Part shown: positions 22,476 through 32,857 of the stretch, one piece after another
How the letters are laid out: the number at the start of each line of letters is the position of its first letter
Position numbering within the stretch: position 1 is the first letter of the stretch
Source: Mercurialis annua
Taxonomy: Eukaryota; Streptophyta; Magnoliopsida; Malpighiales; Euphorbiaceae
Assembly: GCF_937616625.2 (NCBI RefSeq)
Contig: NC_065571.1
Location: 42,314,651 to 42,378,650, forward strand
Direction: 5' to 3'
Length of the DNA stretch: 64,000 bases
Position numbers and translations under genes: made by a program
Notes under the pieces: generated by a model
What the model was told of the DNA's origin: nothing
Seen by the model: only the letters and a program-made list of their open reading frames with translations
Database searches by the model: none

Positions 22476-24629
22476 AGGATAATTATTTATCCCCTCCAAT
22501 TTTATTTCATAATTACTAGTTTTCCCATAACTTTTAATTATTTACTTCCTGACCTTTTATTAAATTAATCGCTTTCCTTTTCTGTTAATTAATTATGTTA
22601 TTTGACTTAGACAAAGGGCTTGATTGTTAAAAATAAAGTTCATTTTAACCCTTAAACTTATATTTCCTTCATAAAAATTCATAAAATTGCTAAAAATTCA
22701 AATAACTTTTTTAATAAAATTTCAAATTATTTATTAAACCATAACATTTCTATAAAGATTTTAATTTATTAAAATAAGATTAAAAACAACTTTTTTATCA
22801 AAATAAATTTATAAACATCAAAAAATTAATTAACTTAAATATATTTTGTTTATCCCTATGATGATTTGATAAACAATAAAATATTTATATAATTATTTTA
22901 AAATATATATAATAAAAATTCAAAATTAAATTCAATTATTTTGCAATATGAATTAGACATTGTGTTTTGTTTTAATTTTATTTGCAAATTATATAGTGGC
23001 TTAATCACCAAAAAATGTCAAACCTATACGTCTTATGTCAATTATAGTCAAACCTTTAAAAATCATTAATTATATCAAAACTTATATGTTCCGTTTCTTT
23101 TTCAACCATTTTTAAATCGAACCGGAATTTTTGCCACATGTCATCCATGTCACCTCTAACTCGGCAAAATTAGCTGACATGGCACACCCTAAACCATTAA
23201 AACCAACTTAACCAAACCAAATAATAAACCAAGTAAAACCAAATTCAACTAAATCAAATCGTTTATTAATTAATTACTAAAATTCATATTTTAATTATTT
23301 TAATATTATAAATTCAAAAATAAATTCACCGCCACACTCTTTCGACCTCGTCGTCTTTTTCCGACTTCGGTGTATAATCACAATAATTAATATTTTATAA
23401 TTAATTTTATTAAATTTAAACTATTTTCTAAAAATAATTTTTTTAATTAATTTTTTATTTTTGAAAATCCGTTCATCTTCATCGTGACAAACCCGCCACC
23501 ACAGAAACCTGTCGCCAAGACCCGCCATCGAAAACCGACCGCCGCCTACTTCGAGAAGGAACTGATGAGCTCCTTCTCAGGATCTGCTTGTTCTCGGAGT
23601 AGGCGGTCGTCGGTTTTTGGTGGCGGGTCTTGGTGGCGGCGCGTCTCAGTGGTGGTAGGTTCGTCATGAAGAAGATGAACAAATTTTGTAAAACTAATCT
23701 TTAATTAAATAAATAATTTTTAAAAAATTGTTTAAATTTAATAAAATTAATTAAAATTTTGTGTATATAATAATTCATTAATTATGAAATATTAATTATT
23801 TTAAATATACATCAAAGTTGGAAAAAGACAACGAGGTCAAAGAGTGTAACTGTGATTTTTTTTTCTGAATTTATAATATTGAAACAACTAAAATATGAAT
23901 TTTAGTAATTAATTAATATATGATTTGAATTAGGTTGATTTGGTTTTACTTGGTTTACTATTTATTTTGGTTAAGTTGGTTTAGTAGTTTGGACTTTGGG
24001 ATGTGTCATGTCAGCTAATTTTGCTGAGTTGGAGGTAACATGTTGGTAAAAAAATCCGGTTTGATTCAAAAATGTCTGAAAAATGAATGGAACATATAAG
24101 GTTTGGTTATAATTGGTGATTTTTATAGGTTTGGCTATAATTGGCATAAGACATATAGGTTTGGCATTTTTTGGTGATTAACCCTTATATAGTACAATAT
24201 GTTCTTGATAATACTTGATTTTGAATCACACAAATTTTAAATTTTAAACTAAACAAGATATATTAAATTTAATTCATTCTTTGATGTTTTTAAATATTTT
24301 TAATAATAAAATTGTTTTTTTATCTTATTTTAATAAATTAAAATATTTATATAAATTGTATGGCTTGATAAGTAATTCAAAATTATTTGAAAAAATTATT
24401 TGAAAATTTTAGCAATTTTATGGACTTTTTTTTAAAGAAATAGAAGTTTAAGGGTCAAAATGAATTTTATTTTTGACAATCAAACTCTTTAACTAAGTTC
24501 AATAGCATAGTTAATTAACAGAAGGGGGTGGTAGGTAATTTAATCAAACGTTAGGTGGTAAACAATTGACTTTTTAAAAATCATAGGAAAACTAGTAATT
24601 ACGATCTAAAATCATAGTAATTATCCCTT
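22476..24629. mobile_element. Outer foldback element, interrupted by a second one
   Basis: The left arm (from AGGATAATTATTTATCCCCT) is mirrored by the right arm (complement AAGGGATAATTACTATGATT) over several hundred bases, including the segments around CCTTAAACTTATATTTC and AAATTTTAGCAATTTTATG. Within it sits the 22998-24184 foldback, which has its own TSD. No coding capacity. Confidence 0.7.
22998..24184. mobile_element. Foldback element with perfect 9-bp TSD (1,187 bp)
   Basis: Ends GGCTTAATCACCAAAAAATG and the complement of CATTTTTTGGTGATTAACCC form long inverted arms, and the whole element folds back on itself. The direct repeat TTATATAGT (22989-22997 and 24185-24193) is perfect and 9 bp long, which points to the Mutator superfamily. 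The centre (about 23480-23690) is GC-rich and itself near-palindromic around CTCCTTCTCAGGATCTGCTT. Confidence 0.88.
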
Positions 24630-25544
24630 AAAATTTTTTAAATGTAATATTAGTTGTAATTTGTATGTTTATTCAATTTGATATTTATTCAAGTACGATA
24701 ATCAAATTTAAAAAAAATTCTTAAATTTTTTTAAATGTAATTTGTATTTTTATTCAATTTGATATTTATTAGTATAAATTTATTAAAAAATATATAAATC
24801 ATATATATTTATATATTATTTAAAATTTAAAATATAAATACACACGTTAGTTTTCAGTTGTTATTTTTTTAAAATTTAAAAAATAAAAAAAAAATATTTT
24901 TATGTATTAAAATAAAAAGACAATATTTTTTATAATTAAAAATATATTAGAATAACATTAAATGACATTGATTATTATTAAAACTCTTCTATGGAATCAA
25001 TGGAGACAGGGACATGGATGAATTAATCCACATGGATTAATTGGGAACGGGGACAGGGAGTTTCATTGAGAGGAAATTAGACGGTACACTTGAAAAGTTA
25101 AAATAATTGCACTCGGCACTTAAGTAGTCTTTTAATTGGGATCAACACTTTCTAAATTGAAGAAATTAAATATAACACGTAATGTTTGAAAATAATTCCA
25201 AAATACGTCGTGATAGACTTGATATGTTTGGAACCGTTCTCTTCCAATTTTTTCCTGTTCTCTTCCACTATTTCTCTCTAGCTATCCCAAATCTCCGTCG
25301 GAGAATCGGCCGGATTCTGGCAGGTACCGATACATCTTCGGAGTCAAATTTTGATGCTCCACAACCCATTATTAATTACAGAATGTTAAAAGTTTAAGAC
25401 ATATTTGAAATCAAAATTCACTTTTCTGATTCTTAAATACATTTCTGCTGCATTAATTTGTTGTCATATGAGTTTTTGATGTTGTTGGTTTAACAATTGA
25501 AACAAGCTGTGAACAAATTTATGGAAACAATTTTTTTTTCCCAC

Positions 25545-25640
25545 ACTCATCGTGTGTTCGATAAAATTCCTCAAAAGAATTCATTTGTGAGATTATTGTT
25601 GTCAGTGCAAGATCAATATAAGAATGACTCTCAATGAGAT
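25545..25640 (+). pseudogene. Weak pentatricopeptide-like relic
   Basis: A short plus-strand stretch reads THRVFDKIPQKNSF, like the start of a plant PPR repeat (xxVFDxMPxKNxx), then loses similarity and meets stops. The rest of 25070-26400, including a 67-residue frame at 25897-26100, matches nothing I know. Confidence 0.3.
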
Positions 25641-26399
25641 TTGCAAGACCTGAACTTAGGAGCTATGCATATTAGAAGTTTTATTAGTGGAAAGCGACCT
25701 TTATTGTGATCATTGCCTTTATTATTAGTTTAATCGGAGGGTATGATGTTGGAACTTCATGGTATAAGAAGCAAAAATTACAAGGTTGTGGCATTACTAT
25801 TATGGTTTACTTTGCGGCTTCGTTGGATGTTCTAGAATAAGGACATGAAAGCAAATGGAGCTTATTATTTTGAGCTCAATCAAGTGGTAAATTGATTTGA
25901 CTTTTACTGGATATAAAATCAAGAGGATGTTTAGTGTTTCTTGTACTGATGTTTATAAATTTGCTTCACCATATGCTTCTCTGCTGCTTCTTATTGTTCT
26001 ACAAACTGTTGCAAGACTATTTCCTTATCAAGCTACGCATATTGCATACATGTCTAGTTTGAGGGGTGCTAACACAGTTACTTCTCAGCTGCATCACTAA
26101 ACTTCATGCTCCTGCTCGTGCCTTAGTTCCAGCTCATCAAACCGTGCTTCATCGTGTGTTTAACATTTATTAGTAACCATTTTTAGGTATTTGTATAAAT
26201 AGTGAAATGAGAATTACTCATTTGTATTTTGACAATTCCAATTAATATAGTTTTGATTGTCTATTTCTCAAATTATTTCAGTGGCGGTGAGTATGAGATC
26301 AATCATCGTATGCAAAATGCTAAATTTAATAATAGTCTAAATGATATGAATGACTTGGTTGAGATTTTGTTAAAGTTGAATTCCAAGGCTTAAGAATTT

Positions 26400-27145
26400 T
26401 ATTGAAAATAAATAATATTAATATTTTGTATATATTTTATAATTTTAAAATATTAAATATACTTTAAATATATTTTTTGTATATTTTGTGTATATTTTTT
26501 TTTATTTTAAAATAATAAATATACTTTGTGTATATTTTGTGTATACCTTTTTGTTTTAAAATAATAAGTTTGTTTTGTGTATATTGTTTAAAATAATAAT
26601 AAGTATACTTTGTATATATTTTGTGTATATTTTTTTATTTTAAAATAATAAGTATATTTTGTGTATAATTTTTTTAGAAAATAATAAATATATTTTGTGT
26701 ATACTTTTTTTATTTTAAAATCATTATATTTTATGTATACCTCTTTTATTTTAATCATAAGTATAAAAATAAATATATTTTGTGTATGTTTTATGTAAAT
26801 TTCATGTAAATTTTTTAATTTTAAAATAATAAATATACTTTATATATACTTTGTATATATTTTTTATTTTAAAATAATAAAAATATTTTATGTATATTTT
26901 GTATATACTTTATATATACTTTTTAATTTTAAAATAATAAATATATTTTGTGTATATTTTTTAATTTTAAAATAATTAGTTTTGATATATTTTTTAATAG
27001 ATTTGATCCTTTTTTTAAATAATAAATATATTTGGTGTATACTTTATAAAAAATAAAAAATATATTTTATGTATAATTTTTATATATTTTGTAATATTAA
27101 AATAATTTGTTTTGATACATTTTTAAATAGATTTGGTATATTTTT
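26400..27145. repeat. AT-rich degenerate tandem repeat
   Basis: A loose unit of about 40-65 bp, TTTTAAAATAATAAATATAC followed by TTTGTGTATATTTTGTGTAT, repeats about 12-15 times. Copies differ mainly by short length changes. No coding signal. Confidence 0.85.
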
Positions 27146-27339
27146 TTAAATGGACATCTCTACTCTTCATTGCTAAATTTGGATATATTTAGTGGAAATA
27201 TAAAAGTTTTATGTTGCTAAACTCTTTACTTGCAGACAGGAAGGTTTAGCCAGTTCTTTAGACAAGAAATTTTATATTGCTAAACTCTTTAAAGTTTTTA
27301 ATGGTATATTAAAATTATACAAACAATATACAAATGTTA

Positions 27340-27475
27340 TACCAAAATAGCAATTGGCCTTTTGTTCTACTTTCCCATCTTTGCACAACATGTCAATAAC
27401 TATACAGGAAAGAGCAGAATTCGGTTTATATTTTCTCTCAAGCATATCAACAAACATGTTATGTGCTTCAACTGT
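27340..27475 (-). pseudogene. Pentatricopeptide repeat fragment
   Basis: The minus strand encodes one PPR-like unit: HNMFVDMLERKYKPNSALS followed by CIVIDMLCKDGKVEQK, matching the plant P-type spacing (MLxxGYKPDxxTYxxLIDxLCKxGKV). There is no second repeat on either side. It is a single-repeat relic of an organellar RNA-binding PPR gene. Confidence 0.6.
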
Positions 27476-28429
27476 TTTTTCTCTTTGCTTATTGCTCTAA
27501 TCATCACACCATAACTGTTTTTTCTCCTTACTCGCAATATCTACGCATCAAGATTATATACGTCGTCGCGGTAGGCAAGGACCCTGTATCAAAAAAATTC
27601 ATCAAAAACCTTCTTAATGTTAATTAAATCACCACGGGAGACATACCCACCTAGGTCGTCTCATCTAGAGACTTAATGCAATTATTTATGGTTTTCCCAT
27701 CCTTTTTTGTTGCTAAAACATTTCTAATACCTGATAATTACCGGTACGAGCTACAGTTTTATGGTGATCATCGCGCCTCCGCTGCATCTTGACTCTGCCT
27801 CATCCGATCTGTCCACCACTTTTGATATGCTGCCGCCGGGACTCTCCTCCGAGCTGCTACGGCCACCGATCTTCTTTGTTTAGAGAGAAGTTGTTATCTG
27901 AGAAGAAATCTCAATCACGTGTTTGCTGCAATATTTTTTTGCTAATCACGTATTAATTGCAATTTATTTACCTGACAAAGTGTTGTTCCCAATAAAAAAC
28001 AAATATATATATTTTTGGTATTATTTTAATAAAATTGGATATTTTTCAATTTTTCCCTTTCATTTAAGCGGGGATGGAAATGGAAATGGCTTCCCCATTC
28101 TTAACTTGGCCCATTGTCATTCCCACCCGTTGCCCATTATTGAGACATGAGTAAAATATTTATTAAACTTAAAAAAATATAAATTTAATAAAATTTTAAG
28201 TTTTTTTTAGACTGATTAATTTTTTTTTTAATTATATCTCACATTTAATCTCCATAAAGATTCAAAAAATTAATCTATTACAATTTTCTCTATTATAATC
28301 TCCATAAATTATATCTCACATTTAGCCGATTTATATTTTGTACACACTTTTTGTCCTCTTAGTCACTTTTACACATGAGCATAGATGATAATCATTTTCA
28401 CATTCAAATTGATATTTGACCAAATTCAT

Positions 28430-28688
28430 ATAAGGTTCATGTACTTTAAACTTTTTTTTTTCGAAAATCTCTGTACTTAAATTTTGTATTATTTGATCTC
28501 TCTATTTTTTTTATTTTTATGTCCTTTTTTGTAAGTGAAAAAAAACTGTAAGTAAGAGACCGGAAAAAACAAAAAAGAACATGAAAATCATAAAATAGAT
28601 AAATTAAAGGACCAAATAATATAAAATTAAAATATAAATACCTCCGAAAAAAAATTTAAAGTACAGGGACCATAAATAAATTTAGCCT
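28430..28688. mobile_element. Foldback MITE, ~260 bp
   Basis: The left arm (TTCATGTACTTTAAACTTTT) is mirrored by the right arm (complement GGTCCCTGTACTTTAAATTT), each over about 90 bp. TSD not resolved. No coding capacity. Confidence 0.65.
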
Positions 28689-29185
28689 TGATATATTCTT
28701 TATGTTTATGTCGTTCGCTATAAATGAAACTCGCTTGTTTAAATAAAAGATTTAGCTCCATAAATTTAAAATAAAATACTCAATCAATGAAATTTCATTT
28801 TTTTTAAGCAAACTAATGTAAATATTTTATTTTGTAGTATTTAAATATTATTTCTCATCTATTCTCTATAATGATTCAACATTTTTTCTTTGTTTTATTA
28901 CAAATTAGTATATTTATTGTTTTTGGTTTAAAATTTATTTAACATTTTAGAGTTCACTAATAATATAGAGTTAAAAAAAGTGAAATTTGACATCAACGAC
29001 TATGTATTTAAATTTATTTATGAAATGATATTTTAATATATTAAAATTGTTGAAGTGTTTATAAATTATAATTATTTATATGTACACTACTCATTTTATT
29101 GATTTTTAGAAAAAAAATTATTTTGAAATATGTGATTAAATGTTTGTTTTAAAATGTAGATTATTATATAATAATTTAAATTATC

Positions 29186-29347
29186 AAAAAGAGCACATAA
29201 ACTCTTTTAATATTTTTAAGCCATTTAGTCTCTCAAGTTTTTAAATGATACAAATAAAACCTCACACTTGAAAAAACATAGAAATAATTAAGATAATGAA
29301 GGGCTAAGCGTTCAAAAATAAACTAAAAGGGTATAAGTGCTCTTTTT
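29186..29347. mobile_element. Small MITE, ~160 bp
   Basis: Ends AAAAAGAGCACATAAACTC and the complement of TATAAGTGCTCTTTTT form imperfect inverted repeats of about 25 bp. No clear TSD and no coding capacity. Confidence 0.55.
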
Positions 29348-29379
29348 CAAGAATTTTTTTTTTTTGGATTATTGGTTGG

Positions 29380-30057
29380 AGAAATCATCAACAGATAACG
29401 GAATTACCCATGGTCAACCAAGCTTCGAGAAGACCCCATTCTAAACCGAATTATTTGCAATGCATAAGGATGTGATTCGATCTTCAGACTGATTGCATAA
29501 GTGACAGTTTTGGTTATCCAAACTCATATATAATACTGCGATTGGCAAGGAAAAAAAAAGACATCCATATGAAGCCTCCCAGATATTATTAAATGAGCTG
29601 TTGCAAGGAGTTGCCGCCTAGTTTGCTAAGAGAAGACAAATGAAACTAGCTGCAAAACACTGGTGTTGTTGATGCCAACCTGACTGCCAATAAATCAAGT
29701 TTAGAACATTTGGAGAAAGAGTAATGTGGTTCGCTAAGGTTTGAAGATGGGGTAGCTCCGCAACTTTAGAAATCCAAAGACGTCTCTGCCACTATCCACT
29801 TCCTTGAAAACTGCAGAAACTGAACATTGCTTCTGTTTTGACAGAGTGAATAGATGGTGAAAGGAAGCAGAAATAACACATAAAGGCAGCCAATGATCGT
29901 TCCAATATGAAATTGAAACTCCATTTAAAGCCCATGTGGCATTCGAGTTTTTCAAAATATATTCAAACCTTTCAAAAGTTGTATATCTATCCAAATTTGT
30001 TTCAAATCTGTGTATTTTTTTTTTCAAAATTGATTTAATTATGTCCACAATATCCAT
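29380..30057 (-). pseudogene. LINE ORF2 C-terminal fragment
   Basis: On the minus strand a degenerate frame contains VSISYWNDHWLPL, matching the WRVGNG..I.VW.D.WLP segment that follows reverse transcriptase in plant L1 elements. Further along is a zinc-ribbon-like NCHLCNQSEDRIT resembling the zf-RVT cysteines. Stops and shifts interrupt it. It is unrelated in position and strand to the intact LINE at 31.4-37.0 kb. Confidence 0.5.
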
Positions 30058-30134
30058 TAAATATGTTAATTTTTTTTAAAAAAATTGACAAGAGATTGAG
30101 ATGTCACATGATTCGAATAAATTAATTTTGAAAA

Positions 30135-30756
30135 GGCTTAATTCCTTAAAAAAACCCCACCTTGTATTTTTTTTTCGTTTATACCCTGACCTTGTAAAAA
30201 CACCATTTGTACCCAATTTTGGGTTTTTATGTTTCATCTCTACCCAAAAGCATTAAATTGTACTTTTTTCATTTGGAAAAGAATTTAAAACATACTTTTT
30301 TCTATTTTAAAATATACAAATAAATCCTTAAACTTAAAAAATAATCAAATATATCCAAATAATTAATTAATTTTTTTAATTTGATAAAATAATAAAAATT
30401 ATAAAAAAGTATTATTATTTTTAATTTTTTTTGTCGGAAATATTTTTTAAAAAGTTGAAAAAATTAAAAAAATTCGAACTATTTTTTAAAAAAATTAAAA
30501 AAAAATTATTATTATTTTTAATTTTTTGAAAAAGATGGTATTTTTGTACTATTAATAACATTAATATCTAATTCGTATATAAGTTAAAAAAGAAGGATTG
30601 TTTTAAACTTTTTTTCAAATGAAAAGAGTACAATTTAATGCTTTTGGGTAGAGATGAAACATAAAAACTCAAAATTGGGTACAAATGGTGTTTTTACAAG
30701 GTCAGGGTATAAACGAAAAAAAAATGCAAGGTAGGGGTTTTTTAAGAAATTAAGCC
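30135..30756. mobile_element. GGCTTAATT foldback MITE with ~9-bp TSD
   Basis: Inverted ends GGCTTAATTCCTTAAAAAAA and the complement of TTTAAGAAATTAAGCC continue as near-perfect arms (for example TGACCTTGTAAAAACACCAT and its complement). Flanks TTTTGAAAA (30126-30134) and TTTTAAAAA (30757-30765) form a 9-bp TSD with one mismatch. It is close kin to the MITE at 42120-42513, which shares both arms. Confidence 0.85.
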
Positions 30757-31498
30757 TTTTAAAAATATTATCTCGTTTCTGAAAAGTTGGATAGATTTTC
30801 AACGAATTGGTCAAGTTGGGATAGATTTATAACTTTTGAAAGGTATGATTTAATGTAGTTTATATAGTAGTTTAGTTTAGGTTTAGGTGTGTCTGGGCTT
30901 TGCTTCGGGTTGCATAGCGACGGATTTTTCCGTCGCTAAATGGCATTAGCGACTGATTTAATCCGTCGCTAAATTTCTGGTCGCTAAATCATTAGCTACG
31001 GAAAGAAAAAATTAGCGACGGATTTTAATCCGTCACTAATTTTTTTTTTAAAAAAAAATAAAAAAAAACAATTTTTTTTAAATAAAGCTAAAAATGAAAT
31101 ATTATTTAATTTATAGCCCATGGTCACCCACACCCACCCGCGATAGGTCACCTATCATCATCCTCCGGCAATTTTCGCAAACTTCCCAGTATGTCACCCA
31201 TCCTTCAATTGCTCTCAGCCAAACCTCTTTAACCTTCTAGTTCCCCCGCGCATAACTCCATCTTATTTAGCTCAAATTCTTGATACATATCTATGTATAT
31301 TATATTTAAATATAACTAAAAGGAACGAATATTTACTCCCGCAATTAACAGCCACATTATAAAATAATTATTTTAAATAAAAATAACAAATTATTACTTT
31401 TACACGTTACTACCGCATTCTAATATAATAAAATTTCAAGTTTTTACAAACTGTAGAAAAGCTCTAGTCTTTAACTCTTTTCTTGAGGTAAAACGAAG

Positions 31499-32857
31499 AT
31501 GGATATCACCTCTCTATCCCAGTCGCTATCACTTTCAGATGATGAGGACCTGGTCATTTGTGATCTGGGAGAGAAAGCAAGAGATGCATGTGAGCAGAAG
31601 GTGGCAAGTTCTCTGTTTGGGAAAGTCCTTAATACCAAAAAAGTGAACCGGGAAGGATTCATATCAACGGTAAACTTTCTTTGGAAGACAAAGCAGAATA
31701 TGGTGGTGGAAACTCTAGGAGATAACTTTTTTGTGTTCCATTTCAACTCCAAAGAAGACAGAAAGCGAGTGTTAACCGGGGGGCCATGGAAATTTCAGGA
31801 ACATCTCACCGTGCTTGAAGTACCTGTTGGATTGGGAGACCATACAACAATGAAGTTCGAGACGGTTCCTTTTTGGATTCAAATCCACAACATGCCTTTG
31901 TTTTGCATGAATAAGGAAGCAGGTTTATCTCTCGGGACTCAGGTTGGCGAGGTGATAGAGGTTGACCCAGGGGCATCTGGGGACTGTCTTGGTAAATATG
32001 TTCGTATCAGAGTGAAAGTTAATATCACAAAACCTTTAAAAAGGGGTCTCAAAGTGAAGGTGGATAAGACAGGATCACTTATTACGGCAATTATAAGATA
32101 TGAGCGTCTCCCGGATTTATGTCTTAAATGTGGTATAATCGGCCATCCATTAGCGGAATGCAGCGTGGAAGTGGGGGAGCACAGTGCCAGCTATAAGTAC
32201 GATGAATTAATTAGAGCGGGTCCTTCACAGTGGTTCGGAGGAAGAGGGAAAAGGATGCGAAATACAAATGACGGGCCGGATAAGAACGGAAGGGAAGTTT
32301 CTTCTCCGGTGATGCAGCTAAAAGAGAAAGGGGAAGGAGGAAAAGAAAATGTGGAAAATCGAGGTAATCTTGGAAAAGATGAAACACAACCTCAATCAGT
32401 CCTGATAAGTAGGGATAATGATAAAAGTATGGCGGCCGATGCTCAGACTGATGTCTTCCCAAGAAGAGAGATGGGTAGTATGGATTTTGTGGATGTCGAA
32501 ATCAACCAATCCCCTGATTTAAAGGGATTTGAATTGTTGGCACGCATGAAAGGGAAGGCCAAAAGTGAAAAAAGTGAGTTTGTGGGTCTGAAGCTTAAAG
32601 CTAAAGATAAAGGCTTTAAAAAGCCCGTGAATAAAAAAGCCCAACAAAGAGGAAAGAATAAAACGATGCCGTTGAAGGATATCTCAAATGTTCTAAGGTT
32701 GGAAGGACTAGAATCATCTCCAACCACTGCCATCAAGGATGGAAAGAAAAATGAGTTCAAACCACAAGCATTATTGAAGTCAATAAAATATGCAAGTGGA
32801 GTTGTTTTGGAAGACCCAGCGGTGGATCCTGCGGAGCAGGACCACCGAGTATTATGA
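31499..32857 (+). CDS. LINE ORF1: gag-like protein with DUF4283 and zinc knuckle
   Basis: The 452-residue product has an N-terminal DUF4283-like domain (GDNFFVFHFNSKEDRKRVLT, then GGPWKFQEHLTVLE) and a CCHC zinc knuckle near residue 207 (CLKCGIIGHPLAEC). A long basic, low-complexity C-terminal half follows (GKAKSEKSEF, KKAQQRGKNKTM). This is the usual RNA-binding ORF1 of plant L1 elements, which packages the element RNA. The frame is intact. Its TGA stop overlaps the ORF2 ATG in the tetramer ATGA (32854-32857), suggesting ORF2 is reached by termination and restart. Confidence 0.93.
   Translation: MDITSLSQSLSLSDDEDLVICDLGEKARDACEQKVASSLFGKVLNTKKVNREGFISTVNFLWKTKQNMVVETLGDNFFVFHFNSKEDRKRVLTGGPWKFQEHLTVLEVPVGLGDHTTMKFETVPFWIQIHNMPLFCMNKEAGLSLGTQVGEVIEVDPGASGDCLGKYVRIRVKVNITKPLKRGLKVKVDKTGSLITAIIRYERLPDLCLKCGIIGHPLAECSVEVGEHSASYKYDELIRAGPSQWFGGRGKRMRNTNDGPDKNGREVSSPVMQLKEKGEGGKENVENRGNLGKDETQPQSVLISRDNDKSMAADAQTDVFPRREMGSMDFVDVEINQSPDLKGFELLARMKGKAKSEKSEFVGLKLKAKDKGFKKPVNKKAQQRGKNKTMPLKDISNVLRLEGLESSPTTAIKDGKKNEFKPQALLKSIKYASGVVLEDPAVDPAEQDHRVL

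Larger units (their letters stand above)
21830..25066. mobile_element. Outer repeat hosting four nested insertions (tentative)
   Basis: GGGATGGGGA-rich sequence occurs at 21833-22110, 22402-22440 and again near 24995-25066 (GGGAACGGGGACAGGGAGTT), separated by well-bounded insertions. Read together these pieces look like one older repeat containing a SINE, a hAT MITE and two foldback elements. The outer ends and TSD were not found, so the outer unit is an inference. Confidence 0.35.

Noticed and set aside
23479..23682. Two overlapping frames on opposite strands (67 and 61 codons) rich in Arg and Ser
   Set aside because: They arise from the GC-rich near-palindrome inside a foldback element; no start context or family match.
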